NCBI RefSeq assembly: GCF_905475465.1
Contig: NC_062245.1
Span: 5,208,001 to 5,272,000, forward strand
Direction: 5' to 3'
Length of the DNA stretch: 64,000 nt
Source of the DNA: Pieris napi
Lineage: Eukaryota; Arthropoda; Insecta; Lepidoptera; Pieridae
This document shows positions 46,244 to 57,974 of the stretch, in pieces; within the stretch, counting starts at the first letter, position 1, and every line of letters begins with the position of its first letter. The notes under the pieces were generated by a model that saw only the letters and a program-made list of their open reading frames with translations, made no database searches and had not been told where the DNA came from. Made by a program: the position numbers and the translations under genes.

Positions 46244-46373
46244 TGGAACCCTCTGTAAATGAGACAGATATTTATTTATACCTGTATATCTGAGACACTG
46301 GGTAAGTGGAATACCTCTATAAGTGAAACGACATTGCAGGTCCCTTGATGTCTCACTTAACCAGGTTTCACTG
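46244..46373. mobile_element. Right end of pogo-like transposon
   Basis: Ends ACTTAACCAGGTTTCACTG followed by TA, the usual CAG...CTG terminus of pogo elements. It contains GAGACA/TCTCACTTA repeats. The matching left end is not visible, so the element is 5'-truncated. Confidence 0.6.
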
Positions 46374-46384
46374 TATTATTATAA

Positions 46385-46590
46385 TCTAGTGGCGCTATAT
46401 CCATATATCGATTTCATCTGTTTCGTTGATCAATTTTATTTCATAGACTTTTGTGTCCAGGGTATACCGGTTTCCTCATGATGTTTACATACACTGAAGC
46501 AAGTGCGTAGATCAAATGAAACATTGGTGCTCTGCTGTGATTCGAACGCTCGATCTCAGGGTCGAGAGCCAGTAGACCAACATGGCATCC
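46385..46590 (-). mobile_element. SINE family A, diverged
   Basis: The plus strand begins GTGGCGCTATATCCATATAT, then GTTTCCTCATGATGTTTACA and ends near GACCAACATGG. Box B region mutated. Confidence 0.65.
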
Positions 46591-46845
46591 AAATATCTTT
46601 AATTGATTAAATATAAAATATACAAATTTTCATGACCCTTAAAATTCTTTTAAAAACTAATTTGAAATCCTTTGAAAAAGCTTCGATATTTTGGGATCAG
46701 CAAACTTCAAAATTTGAATAGTTGAAGGGTACTTGATTAAAATTCATTAGACTTTCAAATCTTCGACCGCAAGGAGGTTTACTAAAATCATAAAATATTG
46801 AATATTAATCGGAAATTTTAGCTTGCCACAAACAAATGCCGGAGC

Positions 46846-47051
46846 CTGTAATTTTAGTTAATTCAGCCGGAGATGAATTAACTAAAATTACAGAGAATAC
46901 AGATACCGGCAAACATCTTGAACAAATGTCCTTGCCTGCGCAGAAGCGATTTTTAGGTAAATCAGTTGACGTTTGTGTCCCGCGCTGCGATACAATGCGT
47001 AAAGTTTCCCCCACTCCCTTGTTTAATGCTCAAGAAGTTTGCCGGTATCTG
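46846..47051. repeat. Two nearby inverted repeats, possible MITE
   Basis: A perfect 20-bp hairpin stem (CTGTAATTTTAGTTAATTCA at 46846; complement ending 46893; 8-base loop). Next to it an exact 15-bp inverted pair, CAGATACCGGCAAAC (46900-46914) and GTTTGCCGGTATCTG (47037-47051). The overlapping ORFs here in both directions arise from the symmetry. Confidence 0.8.
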
Positions 47052-47164
47052 TACACAGAGTACACGTTAAATCTTTTTTAATTGCAAACATTATTATTAT
47101 TTAATCTATTACCTCGCCTGGCGTACACAGCGTCACAGAAAGGGACTTTCTGAACTTACTTACT

Positions 47165-47320
47165 TTGTGGAACCAGTTGCTATTGCATCTTACGACTTAG
47201 GAGTGTTCAAAACAGAGCATTTCATTCCCTCAATGGTTGGCAACACACACTCATGCACCCGTCGTTGCAGGTGTCCATGGGCGGCAGTTCGTTTGTCTCC
47301 TACCCATAAAGAAATATTTC
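47165..47320 (+). mobile_element. LINE 3' fragment
   Basis: GTGGAACCAGTTGC, CGTTGCAGGTGTCCATGGGC and GTTTGTCTCCTACCC resemble the LINE 3' part also seen at 35.3 kb (minus). Confidence 0.55.
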
Positions 47321-48459
47321 TTTACAGCAACAGCATAAGTTACTTTTAGTAGGAGGAACCGCTCCTTTATTAAAATAAATGTCAATTTTTTGCGCATTGA
47401 AATAAATATCGCATGGGTATATATTTTATGACAATCTGACGCGGAAGTCGAATTATCAAAATATCCGGAAAAAATGTATTGTATTTTACGATTTATTAAT
47501 GAGATTAAGATTAAAATCGTATTTGCCTAAATATTTATTTAATTTCAAACTATATATGACTGTCTAGGCTTGGTTTCTGCCATCTTTACTCGTGGTAGAC
47601 ATGGATAATAAGAACGAATAAAACGAATAATTTAAAATATGTATTACTTACTCGGCTACTAATAAAGCCCTTTTAAACACTAAAATCTAAAGCTGTCTTG
47701 AAGTATCGATGAGTATAAAAATAGTAACATCTAAAGAAGTTGATTAAAACAAAGAATATACATGAAAAGCAGTGAATAAGAAACAAGAATGAATCTGTTT
47801 TAACAAAACCATCAAACAGGCCGTAAAATAAATTTAGACAATCGTTTAATAAAATTATGAGTTGGCGCAAGCCTTCTGCGGTCACATTACGGTCCCAATA
47901 TAGTATGTTAAATGGGTCACGAATTAAACGTTAATTTAATACGCGCTGTACATATTAATGAAATGTCTGTGCTATATATATAATCAGTAGAAACATCGTG
48001 TCGGTTTAGTAAATATATAGATAAGTAAGTGTAGCGTATTTGAGAGATAAGTGAAAGAATTTGGTGAAGCTTCACTTCTTCGATATTTAGCAAAATAATA
48101 ATAGTTAAAAGTAATACTGAAAGCCAGTAATTGGCAGAAGATTGCGCTGGAAGTTTCTTGTATTGGATTCCCAGACACTTTACAGAGCCAGGAGAGAGTG
48201 AGTAATTAAAAATGGATAAATAGAATACTTAAATAAAAAGTTTGGCACCTTGCGCTTGCGCCTGCTTTGCGCCTATGCACTTGAACCGCAAGTTCTCCTC
48301 ATTTTTGCAGTTTATTATTTTCGGCCTGCCCTGCGGCCGCGCTAGCTTTTGTGCTACAATCCTGTAATATTTTGTAATTAGCTTTCCAATTTTGTCGTTA
48401 ATTTAGCCCCTTTGGGTTGAATATTCCAGGTGTCATTAACTACACTGTTCCAAACTATA
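47321..48459. other. No gene; GC-rich patch 48243-48350
   Basis: The patch (GCGCTTGCGCCTGCTTTGCG, CTGCGGCCGCGCTAGC) stands out from AT-rich flanks. No frame is shared with known proteins. Confidence 0.35.
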
Positions 48460-48814
48460 TCTAATAAATAAAATTCTCGCGTCACAATGTTCGTTCCCAT
48501 ACTCCTCCGAAACGGCTCGACCGATTTTTATGATTTTTTTTAAACATCTTCAGTAAGTCTGAAATCGGATACTATATATCTTTCAAACCCCTAAATGTTA
48601 ATGTCCACCCCAATAAAATTATTTTTATTTTTCAGATATTTTTTTTTGTTTTTATTTTTTTATGATACAACATACAAAAATACATACCCCCCAATTTTCA
48701 CCCCTCTACGATCAACCCCTATTTTTTATTATGGAATTTTTTTTTTATTGAACTAAAAATTTTTTTCCTAGAATTAATATACAAGGCAAAACAACGTTTG
48801 CCGGTTCAGCTAGT
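48460..48814 (+). mobile_element. Non-autonomous Helitron, 355 bp
   Basis: Starts TCTAATAAATAAAATTCTCG after A and ends GTTTGCCGGTTCAGCTAGT before T. Same body as the copy at 23.0 kb, more diverged. Confidence 0.82.
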
Positions 48815-49910
48815 TATTTATAAATGCATTATTTATAAATTACATCTCAATCATCAAATATGCTTTAGAATTTATTACTAAGCGTTATTAAAATCTAAGT
48901 TCATCTAAGCATTTTCTATTGAATTTTATTCATACTCCGTTTAATATCTCCAAAGAAGGTTATTCGCATTCCATAGGAGTTGCATTCAAGAAAGGCCGAG
49001 TCAACAATGAATATGAGTTATGATGTCAGAGGGAAGAATTGCTGAAAGAGGTCCGATTACTCTCACTTAAGCGTTATAAACGGTAGAACCATATAGAACA
49101 TTATTTACCCCAATTCAGGACAAACTATTTAAACTGTAATCCAAAATTTTTTATATCTAACAATTTTTTTAAACCATTTGAACTAATGAATTGGTCTTAG
49201 TGCACGTTAGTATTAAGTGCTAAACAGTGAGTGAAAATATATAACACAAGAATACAGTGGCTTCCCTTTAATAGAGACTGTAAGCAGTGTTATTGGACAT
49301 TTTATTATGTTAAAAATCCTTATTAGGTTAGACTTAAATTACTTATTAGTCTTAAGTTAGGCTAGATCGTAATGTTCCATGCTGTCTTAGTGAAGACAAT
49401 AGAAAAAAAATTACAATTAATCGAAAAACATACACATTAAGTACAAATAAAATAATTAATCACTATTAAACTACGTAACTACTACATAATTAAAGACCTT
49501 TCATACAAATCTATGGTTATTTATAAACATTGGAAATCAAAAGTGCATCACGCATTTTTACTGAACCTCACGGATTTAACTGTGATAACTTTTATCTCTA
49601 TAAAGACGCGACACTTAAATTCATTTTGAAAATTCAGTAAATAACAAATACGAAATAATTTATCTACGCCATTTGTCATAGTGTTTATCCCGCACAAAAT
49701 GGCGTCGCGCTGTTTCCCGCCAAAATAATTAAACGTTTCAATCTCTGCTTCACAAACGCGGGGTTATTATAATTTTATGCACCACAAATAACTGAGAATG
49801 TATATTTTTGAATGTAATTAATCAAATTGTTTTAAAGTGCATTATTCTATATAAGTTAAGGAAATGTTAAAGTTAATGTTTAGAAAAGATTAACATCACT
49901 ACATAGTATA
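48815..49910. other. No gene; E2F-like motif at 49713
   Basis: AT-rich apart from GGCGTCGCGCTGTTTCCCGC at 49701-49720, which includes TTTCCCGCCAAAA. A single such motif is weak evidence of a promoter. Confidence 0.3.
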
Positions 49911-50029
49911 ATGGTGGCTGTACACACTCGGCGAGAGCCTCTCGCCGAGAGTCTCGACCGAGAGGACCGAGAGAAGAGCGCAGCCTGTACACACTCGTTA
50001 CGTTATTTGTATTTAAAACACCGTTAATA

Positions 50030-50173
50030 ATGGACGTGGAAACCGCTGCTGCTGTTTGTCTTTGTGCAATAAGTTATTATAATTTTCTTCACGTTTACCA
50101 TAAAAAAAAAAATTACGAAGCCATGGCGAAGAAGAAGATGGTGGATGGTTACTATGCACCGCAACAGAAATAG
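50030..50173 (+). pseudogene. Short ORF, possible truncated Harbinger transposase start
   Basis: 47 codons, MDVETAAAVCLCAISYYNFL, then a Lys-rich stretch and a stop at 50171. A short hydrophobic Ala/Leu/Tyr start followed by basic residues is typical of Harbinger transposase N-termini. All catalytic parts are missing. Confidence 0.4.
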
Positions 50174-50250
50174 GTAATTAGGTTCATAAAGTTTTAATAT
50201 TATCCAAAATTGTAAATTGCTACTTGTATGTATGTTTTACCTTTTATATG

Positions 50251-50307
50251 TCATTCATTTATTTTGTACTTTAACTCTAACTCTAATTCGCGTTCGTTAG
50301 ACCACAT
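50251..50307 (-). pseudogene. Short ORF, possible truncated MADF/Myb-like start
   Basis: 18 codons, MWSNERELELELKYKINE then stop. W-S-N-E followed by an amphipathic Leu/Glu helix resembles the start of the MADF/Myb-like companion protein of Harbinger transposons. Very short, so uncertain. Confidence 0.35.
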
Positions 50308-50552
50308 TGTGCGATACGTCCTGTCACAACCACAGTCATCGAGCAAGTGATTGAACGAGTGTGTACAGGTCGCTCTCGTTTTACTCGCGAGACCCTTTGA
50401 CTCGTGCGCAAAAAACCGACAGGCGACCGAGAGAGGCGAGACCGACTGCGAGGAAGCGAGGCGAGACGAGAGCTCTACTGTACACTCTCGCCCTCGGCCT
50501 GTCTCGGGGTGTCTCGCCGAGTGTGTACAGCTACCATTAAACAAAGTCGCTT

Positions 50553-51165
50553 TCTCTGTCCCTATGTATGCTTAAATCTTTAAAACTACGCAGCGGATTT
50601 TGATGCGGTTTTTTATAATAGAGTGATTGAAAAGGAAGGTTTATAAGTATGTATAATAACATCAATTAAATATGGATGGAGAAATACTGTTATTTTTAAG
50701 GTTTCTAATGTGATGTCGTAAATCGTAAATAATTACATTTTTTCCGCTTACATTGCGAACCCTACGAGATTTATCAAAATAATATACTAAGTATTGTACA
50801 CATTGAAAAGGTCTACCGAAAACTCCACGATAGTATATTATGTCTACCTCTTATGGAAATCCCACAATAACATTTTTTTGTGATTTACTTTTTACGACAA
50901 ATAATGGCTAATTTTTGAAGCGATTTTAACCAATACAGCATTAATCCTTATCCAATTAAATACCTTAAATACATTTTTAATTTATTATAGATCTATATGG
51001 CCCTTAACAGCATATGATTTACATGAATATTTTCGAAGATATTTCGAACATATTTAAAAATTGCGGGACGCAGCGCGTCGGAGGCTGCGGTTCTCCCTAT
51101 ACTCTATAGCACTTTGCATTTAGTATCAGCATTGCATCCGTGCGAAACCGGGGCGGGTCGCTTGT
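50553..51165 (+). mobile_element. Helitron-like element, second type
   Basis: Starts TCTCTGTCCCTATGTATGC and ends GGGGCGGGTCGCTTGT. Contains TTTAAAACTACGCAGCGGAT and GCGGGACGCAGCGCGTCGGA. I recognise this as a common lepidopteran repeat with Helitron-like ends (TC...CTxxT). No coding region. Confidence 0.55.
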
Positions 51166-51614
51166 AATATATGTTCAACACGTTATACCCTATCAAAAAC
51201 AAAATGTTTTCTGCTTTCTTTTGCTTCAGTTGTCAAAGAATCGGGCATTTATTTTAATATTTTATAGCTAAATTGCAGTTATGTAATATCTGTTATCAAA
51301 GATAATTAAAAAAGAATATATCTTGGTATAAAAAACTTTTTATTCCCAATTGTGCAATGATATTGGATACTTACTTTTGAATAAAAAAAGAAATGAAAAT
51401 AATTGCGTCTTTTTCCATTCACTATTTAAGTGTATTTTTATCGAGTTTTTGTTTTTCAGGTATACTACAAAGCACCATGTAACACTTGGAAGAAAGCGTG
51501 AAAACAAGCAGACAAGAAGCAAGTCCCAACTGCTTAATGTACATGTATTATTTAAGCTCAAGGCCCGTTCAAACAAAGCTTGTTTCTTATACGAGCATGT
51601 TAAAGTCCTGTATA

Positions 51615-51775
51615 GGGTATGACAGAGGATCATTTCTCATCATTCATTGCCTCTCTTTACCTGACACACCTTGAGTTTTGGGTCTAAGACTATATATTAT
51701 ATTTGCGATGTTTTCCAACAACGTATGTACAAGCAAGTTATCCATTGGTACATGGCCGGTGAAACTCAGTTTAAT
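51615..51775 (-). mobile_element. Decayed SINE family A
   Basis: GCCTCTCTTTACCTGACACA, TTGGGTCTAAGACTATATAT and GTATGTACAAGCAAG...CATTGGTACATGGCCGG keep SINE order on the minus strand. Confidence 0.55.
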
Positions 51776-51988
51776 TAATGTCCTGTGTACTCTCATTAAC
51801 ATTATGAGATTACCAATATTCAGTGCAACCAATTCTGGACACGCAATCGCAAAATGTTATTATGGGAAAACATGCAAACTCAGCGAAAATACCTAATCTC
51901 CTTTAATCATGAAAGTTATGTATACAAATGTTATGCTTATATCTATGATTACTATGAAATTCCCGCAACCATTGTAGCATGGAAGAGT

Positions 51989-52221
51989 CAGCTGCCTTGC
52001 GATTCTGTAACTCACTTTTCGAACTCACACAGCGGTTTTCACAGCGGCGGTCGCGCTCAAATCAGTCGTAAAGCAGTAATTTTACGATTTAGCATTCTGA
52101 GCTCCCTCCGTATCAGAATGTCAAATCATAAAATGACTGCTTGACGACTGATTTGAGCGAGACCGCCGCTGCGAAAACCGCTGTGTGAGTTCGAAAAGTG
52201 AGTTACAGAATCTCAAGTCTG
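51989..52221. mobile_element. Fold-back MITE, family P copy 5
   Basis: Arms beginning CCTTGCGATTCTGTAACTCA and matched by the reverse complement; 233 bp. Several mismatches make it older than copies 2 and 4. Confidence 0.88.
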
Positions 52222-52659
52222 TAGTCAGTAGCTGATCTGTTCTTCCATATTATGTCAAATTATTTTGACACACTTTAGTCATACGTACCGTTAAGCCTTG
52301 TTTAATCGTATCTCTGTTCAAATAACTTAATTTATCGTTAATTCTAAATTATGTCTGTGTATATAAGCCATATTTATAGCAATTTATAGAAGTTACTATT
52401 ATGAGACGAGAGCTGAAGCCAAGAATGAAGCAATTGTCTGACCCTTTCAGCTGGAATGTTAAATGTCTTGTGAAAAAAGATTAGACAACGATTCAGCAAC
52501 TAGTTAATATTTCTGCTTGATTGAGTTTACTACATCTTACCTAATCTTGAAGGATGTTTATGACATCCCGGCATGAAATAGGGTGACTTTGTGTTTATGA
52601 CCGTGGCGCCCTAAAAGCGATTTCTTTTTTTTTGCCGTAGGAAATATATTTTTTTTGGG

Positions 52660-52850
52660 AATTGTATCTCGTTGTTGGCCTTAAGGACTTTTGCAGCTCA
52701 GCTCGGGCTGTTTTGGCGAGCGTAGCTCAGCCTGAATGGGCGTTATTCCCTGGGCGTCTCCTGTGAGACTTGGACCTCGGCTTGGGCCGTCGCGGGGTGG
52801 TCAATCGCCGGAAGGGCAGGACGGAAGCTCACTGGAGTGAGTGAAGTACG
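52660..52850. other. GC-rich block of unknown origin
   Basis: Sharply GC-rich (CTCGGCTTGGGCCGTCGCGG, TGGTCAATCGCCGGAAGGGC) in AT-rich surroundings. No open frame of note. Probably part of a retroelement. Confidence 0.4.
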
Positions 52851-53077
52851 AACAATTTAAGGTTTTTATCCAAATTGGATTAGCAATCTATAATAATTCC
52901 TTAAACCGTTTAAAGTAATGTAGGAATTTTTAAGGGTTACTTGCTTTGCATAAACGTTTTTCTTAAATCGTTTAGAATATTTCTAATTTAATGAGACTGT
53001 AGATAGCACGCCTAAGATTTAGAAACCTCTTCAATCGTGACATTGTCAACGTCATTGGATCATAATTTAATTACATA

Positions 53078-53470
53078 ACTAGATGACCCGGTGAACTTCG
53101 TATCACCTACATAATATATTTGTGTATAAACTTTATACAAACATTTAAAAACAGACCAAAGAGATCGGACCTCATACTACAGCTATGAAACACATAAGTT
53201 TCCGAAAGAATCTATTAATATATGACAACTTAGTGACAATTCATATTTCTAAAAAGACAAAACATATCATATATATACCAGCTGTTCCTAGCTTTTATTG
53301 GAAAAGTAAATTGTCGTTATTAGTATTTTTCTTTACTTTTTATTTACGTTTAAACATTCCATGAACTTCCACAAATATTTCAAGATCATAATTGGCCAAA
53401 TCGGTCTTGCCATTCTCGAGCTAAACAAACAGCAAATCATATTTGTAAATAACTATAATAAGATCATATA
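53078..53470 (+). mobile_element. Short retroposon, CTAGATGACCCG start
   Basis: Opens ACTAGATGACCCGGTGAACT; the 3' part has GGCCAAATCGGTCTTGCCAT and AAACAAACAGCAAA. Same layout as 28.7 and 59.8 kb. Confidence 0.55.
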
Positions 53471-53829
53471 TGTTACGGATCCTCATCAACACAGATATAG
53501 TAAATAAGTTTTAAATGTAATAATATCCTGTAGTATGAAAGTTACGTGCCGAGTTAATTTCGGTGTCGGCTGTTGTAGAGATGTTATAATGTATGTTAAA
53601 TGAAACTTTTTGTTTGAAGCTGGGTGTCAACTGGCTTTAATCGTTTAACATGAGCTTATAACTAACATAAAATTAGGGGTTGCGACGCTGGATGACTTAT
53701 TTAAGGGTTCTTTAATAAGTGACGTGTTACCTTTAATTAATATAAGTGTAGTCGACCTATTGGACATTATCAGAAACGAGAATGCTATATTACAATTTAT
53801 GAGTGTGGTAAAATTATAAAATAAATATA

Positions 53830-54105
53830 AATCAGTGGCGTTATAACCTCTTTAGGTCTTGGCCTCAGGTTTCTGAATCTGTTTCATGATTATTTTTAAG
53901 TCAATTAGGTGATCAGACTCTAGTGCCTGACACACGCCGTCGACTTTTTGGGTCTAAGACATGTCGGTTTCCTCACGATGTTTGCCTTTACCGTTCGAGC
54001 AAATGTTAAATGCGCACATAGAAAGATGGTCCGTTGGTGCACAGTCGGGGATCGAACCTACGACCTCAGGTACGAGAGTCGCACGCTGATTCCAACACTC
54101 ACGTG
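53830..54105 (-). mobile_element. SINE family A, near full length
   Basis: Plus strand runs CAGTGGCGTTATAACCTCTT to GGGGATCGAACCTACGACCT and CGAGAGTCGCACGCTG. Box B is intact and box A is damaged (ATTCCAACACTCA). Confidence 0.85.
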
Positions 54106-55454
54106 GTAAAATTAAAGGGCTCATTTTGGCTTCAAGTGTGCGATGACTGTTAACATTTGGTTTGCGCTTCCAATTATTATCTAAAATATAATAATGTTAG
54201 GTTAAATAACGCCAATCTGTATTTTTTTTTAATATCGCTTTCCTGTTTCTACATTATAATAATAAGTCCTTTATTTGCCAAGATAGTGGTACAAAATAAA
54301 ATAAATCGAACAACAAGAAAAAAACACACAATCAGCCAAAATGCAAATGTCATAATAAGAAGCTAAGTCATTTATAAGTAATTGTCAAACTTAACTTGTT
54401 CTAAATATTCGGTCACGCTATAAAAGCACCTTGACTTTAAAAACCTAATCACCTTACCCTTGAAAGCATAACATGCCCAATGGATTTAAAAAATATTCCA
54501 AATTTTCCTAACTAAAGAACAAACAATAACAGAAATGTACAAGTTCCTTAGATTTGCATCACTCGTTTAAAGTAAATATCCTGATTCGATACATACCAAA
54601 CATTGTACATTCGATTGTTTTTGGAAAAACTGCTACAGTTAAAACACAACAAGGGAAGCTGCAACTAAACCACGCGAGAAATCATTGTTCCATTTGTCCA
54701 ATCCATTAAACTAATGGAGGCATTGTTTTAAATAAAGCCTACTCGTGCGATAGTGTTTATTTATTAAAATCCTATTTTAAACTAGAGCCAGTTCTCGTTC
54801 ATCTCGGCAATTAAATCTACACGCGTAGCTCCCATTAATAATTAAAATACTCATGGCCTTAAAAACCGTCCTACTGGATATTGTGCACAGGTCTTCGATA
54901 TTACAGAGTTCTTTCCTTCCTTTTGTTGTATATTTCGATCAGTTCCCTCAAATAAAAACAAGACACAGATATTTTACAACAATCTTCCTATGTAGGTACC
55001 GTAATTTTGTATATAACTCTTAAGGCCCTATCCCAGCACGAATTGCTGTGTCAGTGTCTCGGGGTGGACTGCGGGGCGCAGTGGAGAGCTGGAGAACTGA
55101 GGCGCGCCGGCCCGTAATAACAATTAGTTATGTAATACATTAAATGAATGTAATTTTATCAATTTTTTTTCTGAAATGGATTACTTGGCTTGCTATAAAA
55201 TATATCGTGTAAATTTCAATATCATGTTCTATATACATTTTTGTCATAAAATGAATTCAAAGTGTCAAAAATTGGCTATGTTTGGATTTTTTTCTTTCGA
55301 GCGAAATTATTTAAATCGTGTATCGATGTTTCAAAATGGATACATACACTTCTCAACTTCACCATATATATTTCCATTCGCCCTACTTCAAGAAACGATG
55401 ACGAAAAATGGAAAGAAACAATGTACTTTTTTGGTGTTTGGCGACCAGATAGGT
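54106..55454. other. No supported gene
   Basis: Two overlapping plus frames at 55.18-55.52 kb have no recognisable domain. A GC-rich patch lies at 55030-55110 (GTGGACTGCGGGGCGCAGTG). Confidence 0.4.
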
Positions 55455-55600
55455 CCTTAATAAGGTTTAAGTTTCTATTTAGTTTTTATTGTTTACTTGT
55501 GTTTTTTCCTTGCTAGTTTTTTATGTTCTAATATGAGTATGTGTATATTAGTGATATGATATTTTTTTTGTTAACACGTGTTTTAGGACTTATAAATAAA
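55455..55600 (+). mobile_element. LINE 3' end, family E
   Basis: TTAATAAGGTTTAAGTTTCT, CCTTGCTAG, TTATGTTCTAATATGAGTAT and GGACTTATAAATAAATTA match 24440-24660. Confidence 0.55.
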
Positions 55601-57612
55601 TTACATAGGCGAAGGCAAATTGTTTAGGATGCTAGATCATCGTCGATTCGACTAATCTGGGACTGTTTTGTCACGTGACTGGCGTATAAAAATCGATATT
55701 TTTAATGATGAATGTTTTACCGTTGTTGTATGGCACCTTAAAGGTTCTGTTCGGTTCTTAAAGGTTCGAGACTTATCACGAACAATGACTCCGTTATGTC
55801 CACCAAATAAACAAATATGCGCCATACTAAGCGCTAAATTTCGACTCTGAAAAAACGACGATCGCGCTAACTATAGGTAGTGTTATGTATCTGTTTTCTT
55901 CACCTATTGTTGAAAAATAAGTACTCTTTCTTATATCATCTATTATATATTCGCAGCTGTCAAATGGTACAAAAATTGTTATAGGTATATAGCTATAAAT
56001 AATCAAGAGTATTTATAATGTCACGCGACAGTATCGTCCACCGTCTGGCCGCGATCCAAAACACAAATATACTGAGAAAATATGATGTTAGCTGATAAAT
56101 AAACGTCGTTTTTTGTCATTTAAATTCTATAATTTTATTAAAATGTATACATATTTATGTCCTATAACGTTACTGTGAACTGTTTTAATTATTGGTAACA
56201 AGGCTACCCTAAAACTATAACCGATTTTAATCATTGATTGGCTGGTATTGGCACTCCATAACAAAAATGCTGATGACGTCAAAGTCATTTTCGATGGAGA
56301 TTCTTTGACAGCAGCCCATATAGAAGTTAGTCGCTTCTTTTATTTGTGATGCCTGTAGAGTGTAGAGTCGCCATTTTCATAGTTTTTCCTTGAACTCCCC
56401 TAATACTTATTGCTCTGGATTTTCTCCATCATAATAAACTGTTATTGCTAGTAACAATTATTGCAAAATTATTATTACGTATTTCGCTGTGTTTTCTATG
56501 AAATATAGAAATCTGTTTTGACTATATTATATTTAATGATAAATATTCCATTGTATATGTTTAAAAGTATTTTAAAGCACCAGGTTAATACGACAAAATG
56601 TAACGCAAAAATTGTAAATTGTAAAATCATCCATTCATTACTAAAAATGTTGGTATTTATGCAATAAATTCCCATCAATGTAACAATCAGAAATACAAAA
56701 TGTAATAACATTTCAATGAGTTTTCGGGCTCAGCTTTCCATTTAGGGCTTTTGGACACAAACTTATAAAACGCCAAAGTTTTATTTAGTACTTTTTATAA
56801 GAATTAGATTGTTTGCTAGAATTCATGTATATGTTTTAAAAGGTATACTTACATAGGACCACTAATAGCATTGTAGGCACGCGATCAGGCAAATCTGTGG
56901 CGTAAAAACTAAGCAGCTAAGCTAAATCTCCCTAAAAAGTAACTCCTTAAGAAAGTGACTTCCTAAAAAGTGACTTTATTAATTTAAACTAAGTCTGGTC
57001 GTCTCCCGCAGGGCCTAAGCGACAAATACTCCCGAAATATCCTCAAGATCTTTAAGAGGTATTAGAATACACGGAATCTATTACTTTCTTAGTTTTAATT
57101 AAGACATAAATTAGTGATAGACTACAGAGTTGGCAAGCTTTTGTTAATTAAAAATATATATACATAAACTAAAATTATATAGAATAATATTAATTTACAA
57201 AATCTAAGCATGCTTTGTACATCAATTAATGTGTCGTGTAACACAATATTCATTATAATGAGAACCCGCAGAATATGATAGCCCGCGTATATACATCCTA
57301 AAATATTGGCGTAAAATCAAGTAAATCTATGCATGAAAAGAAACACTTGAGCGTCAATTTGACAAGTATTATTTCTGACGGGTAATTTGACAGGCGTGAA
57401 ATTAGTTGCCAGTTACAAGTACGAGTGATGTCGATGTTTTTGGGATTAAATTACCAAGTAAAGGTAAAAAATAATTTTGAACATTCTCGAACTGCTTCGC
57501 TCCTAGTACTGTTAAATGATGAGCGTAGCTTTACTTTGGTTAAAAGAATCAAAAATATCAATTGTTTTATCCGAACTTAAAAACAACGAAGGAGGAGGTT
57601 CGACGTGTAATT
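55601..57612. other. No feature seen
   Basis: AT-rich. Frames at 55.67 and 56.5 kb are short and lack motifs. Confidence 0.45.
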
Positions 57613-57974
57613 AAAAAAAGGGTGCGTGTACTTATGTACGCGCCTAAGAAGTTATACTTCTTTGGCATTATTAAAAATAGTTTTTGATTGCATGCAAATA
57701 ATTAATTACAATTAAATAATCAAAGACTGGAAAAGGAGTCATAATAGTCAATAAAGTTCAGTTTTCATTTGAAAAATTAAATAAATAAATATTTATTATT
57801 ATTCTCTTACATTAAGTGTAACATAAATTATATTATTATTCGAATGTTGTTTTTAAATTATGTCCAATGCCGTGGGCAACTTCATTCTGTTAATTTTGTG
57901 TCACGGTGCGCTCGCATCGTAAAATTTCACTCTCATCAATTTCTCATAACGCGCCTAAAGAAGTATAACTTCAA
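57613..57974. mobile_element. MITE with GAAGTTATACTTC ends
   Basis: Left GGTGCGTGTACTTATGTACG then AGAAGTTATACTTCTTTGGC; right GCGCCTAAAGAAGTATAACTTCA. The interior includes ATGCCGTGGGCAACTTCATT and CACGGTGCGCTCGCATCGTA. Same family as 12.1 and 19.4 kb; no ORF. Confidence 0.68.

Larger units (their letters stand above)
49911..50537. mobile_element. PIF/Harbinger-like miniature element
   Basis: 627 bp; ends ATGGTGGCTGTACACACTCG and the reverse complement with one mismatch in about 26. The motif TGTACAC...CTCG recurs inside both ends. TA lies outside each end. It contains two short ORFs that point towards each other and resemble starts of Harbinger genes. The superfamily assignment is an inference from those and the ends. 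Confidence 0.65.

Noticed and set aside
46805..47081. Opposed ORFs of 69 and 81 codons
   Set aside because: They mirror each other because the region is palindromic.
49701..49725. E2F-site promoter
   Set aside because: A single motif without TATA, initiator or an ORF nearby.
51340..51633. Overlapping 97- and 90-codon ORFs
   Set aside because: Opposite frames of the same AT-rich stretch, partly inside a SINE relic.
55176..55516. 94- and 84-codon overlapping ORFs
   Set aside because: No domain; they run into a LINE 3' end.
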